DNA from: an uncultured Acetatifactor sp.
GTDB taxonomy: Bacteria; Bacillota; Clostridia; Lachnospirales; Lachnospiraceae
Assembly: GCA_910577185.1 (NCBI GenBank)
Contig: CAJTLR010000013.1
Location: 1 to 64,000, forward strand
Direction of reading: 5' to 3'
Length of the DNA stretch: 64,000 nt
This document shows positions 33,527 through 41,016 of the stretch, one piece after another. Position numbers and translations under genes: made by a program. The number at the start of each line of letters is the position of its first letter. Within the stretch, counting starts at the first letter, position 1. The notes beneath the pieces are model-generated. The model had not been told where the DNA came from, searched no databases, and saw only the letters and a list, made by a program, of their open reading frames with translations.

Positions 33527-33999
33527 CAGAGAATTATCTGACCCTTTTGGAGGAGAGCCTGAAGCGAAAGCTGCAGGTTATGGATGAGATCCAGAAATAT
33601 AATCTTCGTCAGCAGGAGATTTTTCAGTCCGGGAATGTGGAGAGCGATAAGTTCGATGAGTATGTGGACGAAAAGGGAGCGCTGATTGACCGACTGAATG
33701 CCCTGGACAGCGGATTTGAGAAGCTGTATGCAAAAGTGGCCCAGGAACTGAAGGAAAACCGGGAACAGTATACGGCACAGATCAGGACGCTGCAGGAACT
33801 GGTTACAAAGGTGACAGATACCAGTGTGGCCATTCAGGCCCAGGAGGCACGCAATAAGAAGCTGATTGAGGATTATTTCCGAAAAGAGCGGGAAGGTATC
33901 AGGGTAGGACGCAAATCCTCCAAAGCTGCCATAAACTATTATAAGAACATGAGCGGGTCTTCCGTAGTGATGCCGCTGTTCATGGATGATAAGAAATAA
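33523..33999 (+). CDS. FliT/FlgN-like flagellar chaperone
   Basis: This 158-residue helical protein is translationally coupled to fliS through a 4-nt overlap. Its long amphipathic helices (about 1-120) and position after fliS fit a FliT-like or second FlgN-family chaperone for FliD or hook-associated proteins. Family sequence identity is too low to choose. The basic segment IRVGRKSSK (about 126-134) precedes a short apolar tail. A terminator follows. Confidence 0.75.
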   Translation: MTENYLTLLEESLKRKLQVMDEIQKYNLRQQEIFQSGNVESDKFDEYVDEKGALIDRLNALDSGFEKLYAKVAQELKENREQYTAQIRTLQELVTKVTDTSVAIQAQEARNKKLIEDYFRKEREGIRVGRKSSKAAINYYKNMSGSSVVMPLFMDDKK

Positions 34000-34073
34000 G
34001 TCCGGATGTATGCGAACCAGGTGTACGGTATTGCGGACATACCGCATGAGACGGGAATATCAGAACGGAAAAA

Positions 34074-34121
34074 GCTGTCGTTTTTTCTTTGCGGGAATCG
34101 CCAGAGAGAACGGCAGTTTTT
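34074..34121 (+). terminator. Intrinsic terminator after the fliS operon
   Basis: GCTGTCGTT (34074-34082) pairs with AACGGCAGT (34109-34117) through two G-U pairs, followed by T5. It closes the flaG-fliD-fliS transcript. Confidence 0.8.
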
Positions 34122-34170
34122 GTGTTTAAAATAATAAACAGGAAAATCCGGATAAATTATAAAATCAGTA

Positions 34171-34198
34171 TAAATTTTTGGAAGATACAGTCCGATAT
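34171..34198 (+). promoter_or_regulatory. Sigma-28 promoter of flagellin gene 1
   Basis: TAAA (34171-34174), a 16-nt spacer and TCCGATAT (34191-34198). Transcription near 34205 gives a leader of about 118 nt. Confidence 0.85.
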
Positions 34199-34205
34199 AT
34201 AACAC

Positions 34206-34322
34206 AAGTGAGTTGACGGAAGGTATGCCTTGACACAGGCATTCGATAAGAATCAACAATACATAAACGCAAGATGCGGTTAGCCGTGCAGAAAGCGGTA
34301 TGATTCAAGGAGGAATACAGAT
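34206..34322 (+). promoter_or_regulatory. Flagellin 1 leader with candidate CsrA sites
   Basis: GGA motifs occur in GACGGAAGG (34215-34223) and in the Shine-Dalgarno AAGGAGGA (34307-34314). Paired GGA sites, with one over the ribosome site, are the usual CsrA target in flagellin mRNA. The fliW-csrA pair is 4 kb upstream. Confidence 0.55.
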
Positions 34323-35645
34323 ATGGGAATGATAGTAAAGCATAACCTTACAGCAATGAATTCTAACAGAATGCTGGGTATTACAACATCTTCGCAGGCA
34401 AAAGCAACCGAGAAGCTGTCTTCCGGTTATAAGATTAACCGTGCGGCAGATGATGCGGCAGGCCTGGCGATCAGTGAAAAAATGAGAAAGCAGATCAGGG
34501 GTCTGACCCAGGCTTCCCTGAATGCGCAGGATGGTATCAGTGCGGTACAGACTGCAGACGGTGCGCTGAATGAAGTGCACGATATGATCCAGAGACTGAC
34601 AGAGCTGACTGTAAAGGCAGCAAACGGAACCCTTTCAGAGACTGACAGAGATGCGGTTCAAAGAGAAGTTGACCAGCTGGTGACGGAGATTGACCGTGTG
34701 TCTACCACCACTAAATTCAACGAGACATACCTGCTGAGGGGAAGCAATGGGGGAACAGCCGGAAAGCTGACCTACAATGACGCATCCAATGCACTGACAG
34801 ATGCGTTTGCAGCGGCTGCACCCGATGGCATAAATGCGAATACCGGTACCATCAAGCTTGATGTCAATACGCCGGATCCCAATCCTGTGTCGGATGGACT
34901 TCCTGCCAGCTCGAACACGGAATATAAGGCAAAATACGTGGGACCTATCGGTGATCCCAATGCTACCATATATGTTCTGGTGGAGAGCACGAGCCTGAGT
35001 CCAAACGCTCCCGCAGGAGCTGACAAGATGAGTGTCAGGGAAGTCATCAACCAGATTAACGGAACCGTGTCCCAGGTATTGGCGAATCCCAGTAATATTA
35101 AGGCATTCTCCAGTATGGATGAACTGATGGCTACCATGAAGGCTGACTACGGCGAGGACATCAGGACCGTGACCACATATGTGGATGAGAACAAGGATCT
35201 GAAGCTGAGAGTGGAGACCTTCCCCGACATTAACGATGGGATTGACGTAAGCCTGCATGTTGGCGCAGATTCGGCTAATGACAATAAGATCTATATGAAC
35301 ATATCAATGCTCAGCGCAAGAGGGCTGGGACTGAACGGACTGAAGGTCAGCGGGGATACCCATGAATCTGCTACCGCGGCAATCGACACTGTGGCAGATG
35401 CGCTTCAGAGAGTTTCCGCACAGCGTTCCTCCCTGGGTGCTATCCAGAACAGACTGGAGCACACCATTGCAAACCTGGATAATATTGTGGAAAATACCAC
35501 CAGTGCAGAAGCTGCTATCCGTGACACAGACATGGCTACGCAGATGGTTGAGTACTCCAACAACCAGATTCTGGCTCAGGCTGGTCAGGCAATGCTTGCC
35601 CAGGCGAACCAGGCGACTTCCGGTGTTATGTCACTGCTTCAGTAA
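34323..35645 (+). CDS. fliC: Flagellin 1
   Basis: This 440-residue filament subunit has conserved D0/D1 ends. The N-terminal VKHNLTAMNSNRMLG, LSSGYKINRAADDAAGLAIS and MIQRLTELTVKAANGT (TLR5-contact region) are present, as is the C-terminal half with LGAIQNRLEHTIANLDN and ending ATSGVMSLLQ. The central domain (about 170-330) is variable, Asn/Pro/Asp-rich and surface-exposed. The ATG at 34323 is 8 nt after AAGGAGGA. It has its own sigma-28 promoter and terminator, so it is monocistronic. A second flagellin follows 421 nt later with similar ends but a different centre. Filament glycosylation is probable from the downstream glycan genes. Confidence 0.97.
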   Translation: MGMIVKHNLTAMNSNRMLGITTSSQAKATEKLSSGYKINRAADDAAGLAISEKMRKQIRGLTQASLNAQDGISAVQTADGALNEVHDMIQRLTELTVKAANGTLSETDRDAVQREVDQLVTEIDRVSTTTKFNETYLLRGSNGGTAGKLTYNDASNALTDAFAAAAPDGINANTGTIKLDVNTPDPNPVSDGLPASSNTEYKAKYVGPIGDPNATIYVLVESTSLSPNAPAGADKMSVREVINQINGTVSQVLANPSNIKAFSSMDELMATMKADYGEDIRTVTTYVDENKDLKLRVETFPDINDGIDVSLHVGADSANDNKIYMNISMLSARGLGLNGLKVSGDTHESATAAIDTVADALQRVSAQRSSLGAIQNRLEHTIANLDNIVENTTSAEAAIRDTDMATQMVEYSNNQILAQAGQAMLAQANQATSGVMSLLQ

Positions 35646-35670
35646 ACAATCAGGACAGAATAAAAAATCC

Positions 35671-35712
35671 GTCAGGGTTATGGGTGAAAACCATAACCCT
35701 GACGTTTTTTTT
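35671..35712 (+). terminator. Strong intrinsic terminator after flagellin 1
   Basis: GTCAGGGTTATGG (35671-35683) and CCATAACCCTGAC (35691-35703) form a perfect 13-bp stem with a 7-nt loop, then T8. Repeat copy 3 starts at the next base. Confidence 0.95.
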
Positions 35713-35815
35713 ATGCGCACGGGTGCATATGGAATCTTGTTGCTAACGCAACATGCACCCGGCGCGGCGAGTAGTGTAGAAGAGCGTTCCCCTACTCGAT
35801 TGCACACGGGTGCAT
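35713..35815 (+). repeat. Terminator-associated structured repeat, copy 3
   Basis: ATGCGCA follows the terminator T-run. The outer stem GGGTGCAT/ATGCACCC (35721-35728 with 35753-35760) encloses GTTGC-TAAC-GCAAC (35739-35752). GCGCGGCGAGTAG and the second hairpin CGAGTAG/CTACTCG (35768-35774 with 35792-35798, 17-nt loop) follow, exactly as in copy 2. After ATTG, the outer-stem sequence CACGGGTGCAT recurs directly (35718-35728 and 35805-35815), which is unique to this copy. Confidence 0.85.
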
Positions 35816-35849
35816 CCGGAAAAAGTCTTTAAAAAGTTTCAAAAAATAC

Positions 35850-35876
35850 TAAAGTAATTTAAAATCACTCCGATAT
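35850..35876 (+). promoter_or_regulatory. Sigma-28 promoter of flagellin gene 2
   Basis: TAAA (35850-35853), a 15-nt spacer and TCCGATAT (35869-35876). Transcription near 35883 gives a leader of about 184 nt. Confidence 0.9.
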
Positions 35877-35883
35877 ATTTATC

Positions 35884-36066
35884 AAGTAAAGCAAAGAGCA
35901 GCTTGCTGCTCCATTCGCTTACCTGAGGGATTCTGAAGCAGTACGCACGATTGCAGGAGGATGCCCACAATGGTCTGACGGAAGCCGAACGTGCGAATCG
36001 GACGGAAGACAGACACAAACAGCCGCAGGGAAGCGGCACCACAATTCAATTCAAGGAGGAATTATC
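35884..36066 (+). promoter_or_regulatory. Long flagellin 2 leader with multiple GGA motifs
   Basis: GGA occurs in CAGGAGGA (near 35955), twice in ACGGAAG (near 35978 and 36002), and in the Shine-Dalgarno AAGGAGGA (36053-36060). A small hairpin AGCAG-CTTG-CTGCT is at 35898-35911. Several GGA sites with one over the ribosome site suggest CsrA control. Confidence 0.5.
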
Positions 36067-37440
36067 ATGGTAGTACAACACAATCTAACAGCTATGAACT
36101 CCAACAGAATGTTGGGTATCACCACTAATGCTCAGGCTAAGGCAACTGAGAAACTGTCATCCGGTTATAAGATTAACCGTGCAGCAGATGATGCAGCAGG
36201 TCTTGCTATTTCCGAGAAGATGAGAAAGCAGATCAGAGGTCTGACCCAGGCTTCTTCCAATGCTCAGGACGGTATCAGCGCAGTACAGACTGCTGAAGGT
36301 GCATTGACAGAAGTGCATGACATGCTTCAGAGAATGAACGAGCTGGCAATCAAGGCCGCTAACGGCACAATGTCCGAGAGCGACAGAACCGCTATCCAGA
36401 GCGAGATCGATCAGCTGGTAACAGAAATCGACCGTGTATCCACCACAACCAAGTTCAACGAGACTTATCTGTTGAAGGGTGCTAACGGTGGTACCGCTGG
36501 TAAGCTGTCATATAATACCGCACTGCAGAACGGTGCGCTGGCTGGCAAGATCAATGCAGAAACCGGTACAGGCAGCATCCAGATGAAGTCTACATCTAAC
36601 GGAACCGCTACCTACAGAATGGCTGGCGATACTGTTATTAAGACAAAAGAGTTTAATATCGGCAGTATCACATATGTACTGGTTGAGAGCACCATGGGTG
36701 TGAACTCCAGCAACAACCAGATTTCTACCGCTTCTTCCATTACGAAGATGAGCGTAACCGCTGCCGCTGCCGCTATCAGCGCTGCAGGTGCAAACGGAGT
36801 AGGTACGGTTACTACACTGGCTAACGGCATGAAGGCTGGTGAGACAGCTACTGCAGCAGCAGAGGTGCTGGCATCCACCATTACAACTATCAAGGCATTC
36901 ACCAGCATGGACGCTTTGACCGCAGCCGTAAGACATGACAATGCTGATGATCTGAAGAGCGTATCTTCCTTCTATGACAAGAATGCAGGTACCATCGTAT
37001 TGAAACTGGAAGCATTTGCAGACCTGAATGATGCTATTGATTTCAGCCTGCATGTAGGTGCTGACTCCTCCAGTGACAACAAGATCAATGTAAACATCGC
37101 TCAGATGAGTGCAAGAGGACTTGGTATCAACGGTCTGCAGATCGACGGAAGTGATGATGTTCAGGCTACAGCTGCTGTTGACGTTATCGCTGATGCCCTT
37201 CAGAAAGTATCTGCACAGAGAGCTTCTCTCGGTGCTGTACAGAACAGACTGGAGCACACCATCTCCAACCTGGATAACATTGTTGAGAATACCACAGCTG
37301 CTGAGTCCGCTGTTCGTGATACGGATATGGCTACGCAGATGGTTACCTACTCCAACAACCAGATTCTGGCTCAGGCTGGTCAGGCAATGCTTGCACAGTC
37401 CAACCAGACCAACCAGGGCGTACTGTCTCTGTTAGGCTAA
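36067..37440 (+). CDS. fliC: Flagellin 2 (probable major filament protein)
   Basis: This 457-residue filament subunit has the same conserved ends as flagellin 1 (RAADDAAGLAISEKM, MLQRMNELAIKAANGT, LGAVQNRLEHTISNLDN, ending QGVLSLLG) but a different Ala/Thr/Ser-rich centre (about 170-330). Many Thr and Ser positions are possible glycosylation sites. The gene uses a more restricted set of codons (frequent GCT, GGT, AAC, CTG) than its neighbours, which suggests very high expression. The promoter, long leader and terminator make it monocistronic. The N-terminal MVVQHNLTAMNSNRM and 7-nt spacing from AAGGAGGA fix the start. Confidence 0.97.
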   Translation: MVVQHNLTAMNSNRMLGITTNAQAKATEKLSSGYKINRAADDAAGLAISEKMRKQIRGLTQASSNAQDGISAVQTAEGALTEVHDMLQRMNELAIKAANGTMSESDRTAIQSEIDQLVTEIDRVSTTTKFNETYLLKGANGGTAGKLSYNTALQNGALAGKINAETGTGSIQMKSTSNGTATYRMAGDTVIKTKEFNIGSITYVLVESTMGVNSSNNQISTASSITKMSVTAAAAAISAAGANGVGTVTTLANGMKAGETATAAAEVLASTITTIKAFTSMDALTAAVRHDNADDLKSVSSFYDKNAGTIVLKLEAFADLNDAIDFSLHVGADSSSDNKINVNIAQMSARGLGINGLQIDGSDDVQATAAVDVIADALQKVSAQRASLGAVQNRLEHTISNLDNIVENTTAAESAVRDTDMATQMVTYSNNQILAQAGQAMLAQSNQTNQGVLSLLG

Positions 37441-37525
37441 TAGCTGATTTAGACGGAGTATGAACCAATCCCGTGAGGGTAAGACAATAGAATTCACGCT
37501 TTGCGAGTCTTCTGTTGTTGTGAAT

Positions 37526-37559
37526 AAAAAACAGCACAGCTTTCGCTGTGCTGTTTTTT
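37526..37559 (+). terminator. Intrinsic terminator after flagellin 2
   Basis: A 9-bp GC-containing core, CAGCACAGC-TTTC-GCTGTGCTG, is extended by A6/T6 arms (37526-37559). The stem is long enough to work on both strands. Confidence 0.93.
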
Positions 37560-37563
37560 GTAG

Positions 37564-37592
37564 TTGTAAGGATAGGAAAAATCAGATATAAT
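37564..37592 (+). promoter_or_regulatory. Sigma-A promoter before the fucosyltransferase
   Basis: TTGTAA (37564-37569) and TATAAT (37587-37592) are 17 nt apart, about 70 nt before the start codon. Confidence 0.7.
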
Positions 37593-37661
37593 AGCATTAT
37601 GTCCTTCAAACAATACTGGGTTTGGGCAGTCCATGGGATGGACAGGAAGGAAAGCAGGAAT

Positions 37662-38549
37662 ATGAAAATACAGTTTCTCAATGGCGGTCTTGCGAATCAG
37701 GCGTTTCAATATATCTTTGCGAAATATTACGAATTATCTCATCCGGGAGATGCCATGTATATGGATGACACATACTTTGCCCTGAATACGGTGCACAATG
37801 GTTATGAACTGAGGAAGGTATTCGGAATTACACCCCATATGCTCAGCGAGTGTTTTGACCAGGATGTGTGGGATTTTATTCTGCAGGAACGCAGGGCGGG
37901 GAAAAGTGTGCCACAGATTTTTAATGCCAATGGTATCGAGATGTTTATGGTATCGGAAGTGGGGGATGGGTATAAGAATTTTAATCCTTATGAAGGAAAG
38001 GTGGTAAATGTACCTTGTAATGAGTATTCCCCGGAAATTCTGGATATGGGGGAAGACGTGTACTATCACGGCTATTGGATCAATAAAAAGTGGTTTGCGG
38101 CATATCAGGATACTTTTCTGAAAATCTTCCGGTTTCCGGAGATAACGGATGACATAAACCGCAGATACCTGGATGAAATTCTGAATACAAATTCTGTATC
38201 CATTCACATCCGGAGGGGGGACTATGTAAACCTGGGTGCAGCCATGGACAGCAGAACCTGCCGCATCCTCTGCGAAAAATTTGCCAGTACGGTTCCCGGT
38301 ATCTGGAATTTATTTGTATTTTCGGACGATATTCCCTGGTGCAGGGAGCATCAGCAGGAAATGGGATTCGGGCGTTTTGACAAGGTTACATATGTGGAGG
38401 GAAATGTCCGCGGAAAAAATTACAGGGATATGCAGCTGATGAGCCACTGCAAGGGGATGATCCTGTCCAACAGTGCATTCTGCTATCTGGCGGCTCTGCT
38501 GAACACCCGTAAAATATATCATGTGAATCCCACAATGCGGGAAATATAG
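37662..38549 (+). CDS. GT11-family alpha-1,2-fucosyltransferase-like protein
   Basis: This 295-residue cytosolic glycosyltransferase has the N-terminal FLNGGLANQAFQYIFAKYY pattern and HIRRGDYV at 182-189, both landmarks of GT11 enzymes that transfer fucose from GDP-fucose. The C-terminal SNSAFCYLAALLN motif completes the set. The ATG at 37662 follows AAAGCAGGAAT; the frame is open from 37548 across the promoter. It sits directly after the flagellin genes and starts the glycan block, so a role in flagellin or surface glycan building is likely. Donor and acceptor are not shown by the sequence. Confidence 0.85.
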   Translation: MKIQFLNGGLANQAFQYIFAKYYELSHPGDAMYMDDTYFALNTVHNGYELRKVFGITPHMLSECFDQDVWDFILQERRAGKSVPQIFNANGIEMFMVSEVGDGYKNFNPYEGKVVNVPCNEYSPEILDMGEDVYYHGYWINKKWFAAYQDTFLKIFRFPEITDDINRRYLDEILNTNSVSIHIRRGDYVNLGAAMDSRTCRILCEKFASTVPGIWNLFVFSDDIPWCREHQQEMGFGRFDKVTYVEGNVRGKNYRDMQLMSHCKGMILSNSAFCYLAALLNTRKIYHVNPTMREI

Positions 38550-38706
38550 CGGAAAGGCTTTGCTTTTCGGAGTCTGCGGCACATGCCGGAGCCGTAAATA
38601 CTCTCGGCAGATGTTTACAAAACAGGGGCGGACAGGTTATGATAACATAAGAAATCAACGATATTAATATATAGTTGTGAGTGAATAAAGAGAGGAAAAT
38701 ATTGCG

Positions 38707-40932
38707 ATGAGTAAACAGTTGCTGGTATCCATATCGATTTTGATTTCCAACCGTCCGGACACCGTGAAGAAATGTCTGGAATCTGTGAAACCCATCCTGG
38801 ATCAGGTTCCCTCGGAACTGATTCTGGTAGATACAGGATGCGGGGAAGAGGTGCGCGGCATCATTGAGACATATGCGGACAAAATTGTGGATTTTGAATG
38901 GTGCAGGGATTTTTCCAAGGCGCGGAATGCCGGTCTGAGGCAGGCAAAGGGAAAATGGTTTATGTTCCTGGATGATGACGAATGGTTTGATGATGTGACG
39001 GAGATCATTACCTTTTTCAATTCCGGCGAATACAGAAAATATGGTCTGGGAGTTTATACGCAGCGCAGCTATATGGACCAGGCGGGGCTGATACCCAGCG
39101 ACCTGATGGTGGCGCGCATGATCCGCCTTGATCCGGATGTGAAATTTATCTATAAAATCCATGAATGCTTTAATAAGGTGCCCGGCAAGACAAAGATGTT
39201 TGATGTCTTTGTGCACCACTATGGTTATGCCTATAATACGGAAGAAGAGCGGAAGGCACATTCCATGCGGAATATCACACTGCTTCTGGAGGAACATGAG
39301 GAGCATCCCCGCAATATGAAGCATACCCTCCAGCTGGCCCAGGAATACAATGTGATAGACGAATATGAGAAATCCCTGGAAATGTCCCTGGATGGCATCT
39401 CCGTGGCGGCGAAGGGGCCGGTGGAGGATGAGTTCTGTCTTTCTTCCTTGTATGGCAATGAAATCAACTGCTATATAAAACTGAAAAGATATGATGATGT
39501 GGTTGAGAGGGGACGGCAGCATCTTGCCAGCCGGAGGACGGACCCGGTGGTTAAGGCATTGATTGCGGGAAATATGGCAAATGTGTATCTTTATAGGGGA
39601 GACTATGAAAACTGCCTGAAATATGTGGAACAATACTGGGATACCTGCGTGGATTACCAAAAAGACATAGAGAAATATATGGGATTTGAGACTACCATCA
39701 CCAACAGCTGCTTTGATCAGCGAAAGCGCAGCATTGTTCTGGGGGATGGAATTCGTGCGGCAGTACATTTCGGCAGGGGAGAGCTTGCCTGGGAGTGGTT
39801 TCAGAGCATAAACAGCCAGAGTAAGATGATCTTTATCAGCAATGAGATGATCCGGTCGATTCTGGAGAGAATGCCGGAGGCAGCGCCGGAGGAACTGGAC
39901 TATTATGTCAGAATGTGCGACATGCTGCTGGCCAGGGAAGAACTTCGGGATTTCGTGATACAGGCCATGTCGGAATGCTGTGACCGGAAAGGCAGTTTCG
40001 AGGAGCAGGTAAAGGCCATGTCCTGCTACGCAAAGGTAGCGTCCGGGGAATGGTTTTTCCGTCTGGCAAAAATTGTGGTCAGTGCATTTCTTCCCGGCAG
40101 GGGACAGACCTGCAGTCTGGAGGAGGCCGAGGAACTGGTTGCCGGCGTGTGGGAGGATATGCAAAAGGGCATGCCCCTGATCCGTAAATACCATATGCTT
40201 GAGGCGCTGGAGTGCCTGGGCGGGAAAAGAGGAAAGATTTTGGAGGCAATTCCCTTTTATCTGTGGCAGAGGGGGATTGTGGGCTATTTCCAGAGTTTTA
40301 CAAAGGAAGATGCCGTATGGTGGAACGGGCAGTTTAAGGCGGCCCTGGCGCCGGACAGCATGCGCATGCTGGTGTGGAGGGCTTTTTACGGCCTCACGGA
40401 GGCAAATCTGGAGGCTACGGCGCTGGAGGCATCGGAAGGTACCGGAATGCCTGAGGACGCGGAGGCCATGGGCATCCGCCGCATGATGGAAGGACTGCGG
40501 GAGTATGCGTCCTGCCATGTGGAATTGTGCGAAAAAATATTTTTGCCGGATATTATCAGCCAGATGCCCGATGTGCTTCCGGAAGATTATCAGGGCTCCT
40601 ATTTTGTGCTGGATTTGCTGAAAGAGACGGAAGAGGAAAAATACGACGCGGCGGTACAGACAGTTAAGGTGATCCGCAGGCTTCTGCCGGGGCTGACCGA
40701 AATCATGAAACAGTATCTGAAATGGCTGCAGAGGCAGCTGGAGCGTCAGAAAGTGGAATCCCGGAAGGTGGCGGAGGAGCTGCAGACTCTTTCCGTGCAG
40801 ATTAAGAATAAGATTCATCAGCTGATGGGGATCGGGCAGAACCAGGCGGCCCTTGGCGTGGCAAACCAGCTTCTGGCACTGACACCCAATGACGCGGAAT
40901 TACAACAGCTGATAGAGAGGCTGCAAAATTAA
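38707..40932 (+). CDS. Family-2 glycosyltransferase with long helical C-terminus
   Basis: This 741-residue protein has an N-terminal GT-A domain (about 1-220) with SISILISNRPDTVKKCLESV, a DFSKARNAG helix and the FLDDDEWFDD metal site around residue 90. The remaining 500 residues are helical with TPR-like alternation and a terminal coiled coil (about 650-741). Similar long GT2 proteins occur next to clostridial flagellin genes and are thought to glycosylate flagellin. AGAGGAAAATATTGCG precedes the ATG. It is followed 84 nt later by the four-domain fusion. The acceptor is unproven. Confidence 0.85.
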   Translation: MSKQLLVSISILISNRPDTVKKCLESVKPILDQVPSELILVDTGCGEEVRGIIETYADKIVDFEWCRDFSKARNAGLRQAKGKWFMFLDDDEWFDDVTEIITFFNSGEYRKYGLGVYTQRSYMDQAGLIPSDLMVARMIRLDPDVKFIYKIHECFNKVPGKTKMFDVFVHHYGYAYNTEEERKAHSMRNITLLLEEHEEHPRNMKHTLQLAQEYNVIDEYEKSLEMSLDGISVAAKGPVEDEFCLSSLYGNEINCYIKLKRYDDVVERGRQHLASRRTDPVVKALIAGNMANVYLYRGDYENCLKYVEQYWDTCVDYQKDIEKYMGFETTITNSCFDQRKRSIVLGDGIRAAVHFGRGELAWEWFQSINSQSKMIFISNEMIRSILERMPEAAPEELDYYVRMCDMLLAREELRDFVIQAMSECCDRKGSFEEQVKAMSCYAKVASGEWFFRLAKIVVSAFLPGRGQTCSLEEAEELVAGVWEDMQKGMPLIRKYHMLEALECLGGKRGKILEAIPFYLWQRGIVGYFQSFTKEDAVWWNGQFKAALAPDSMRMLVWRAFYGLTEANLEATALEASEGTGMPEDAEAMGIRRMMEGLREYASCHVELCEKIFLPDIISQMPDVLPEDYQGSYFVLDLLKETEEEKYDAAVQTVKVIRRLLPGLTEIMKQYLKWLQRQLERQKVESRKVAEELQTLSVQIKNKIHQLMGIGQNQAALGVANQLLALTPNDAELQQLIERLQN

Positions 40933-41016
40933 GGGACAGAAAAATAAGGGTGAATTATTGCCAAGCCCTGAGCGGGGAACACCGCAGGGCGCGGCAGGCC
41001 GGAAAAGGAGACAGGA

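Noticed and set aside
35362..35832. Plus-strand frame through the end of flagellin 1, its terminator and repeat copy 3
   Set aside because: It overlaps the flagellin gene in another frame and reads through a strong terminator; only the flagellin is supported.
38386..40818. 810-codon minus-strand frame opposite the GT2 gene
   Set aside because: It is antisense to a well-supported gene with intact motifs and shows no recognisable protein pattern; a shadow frame.
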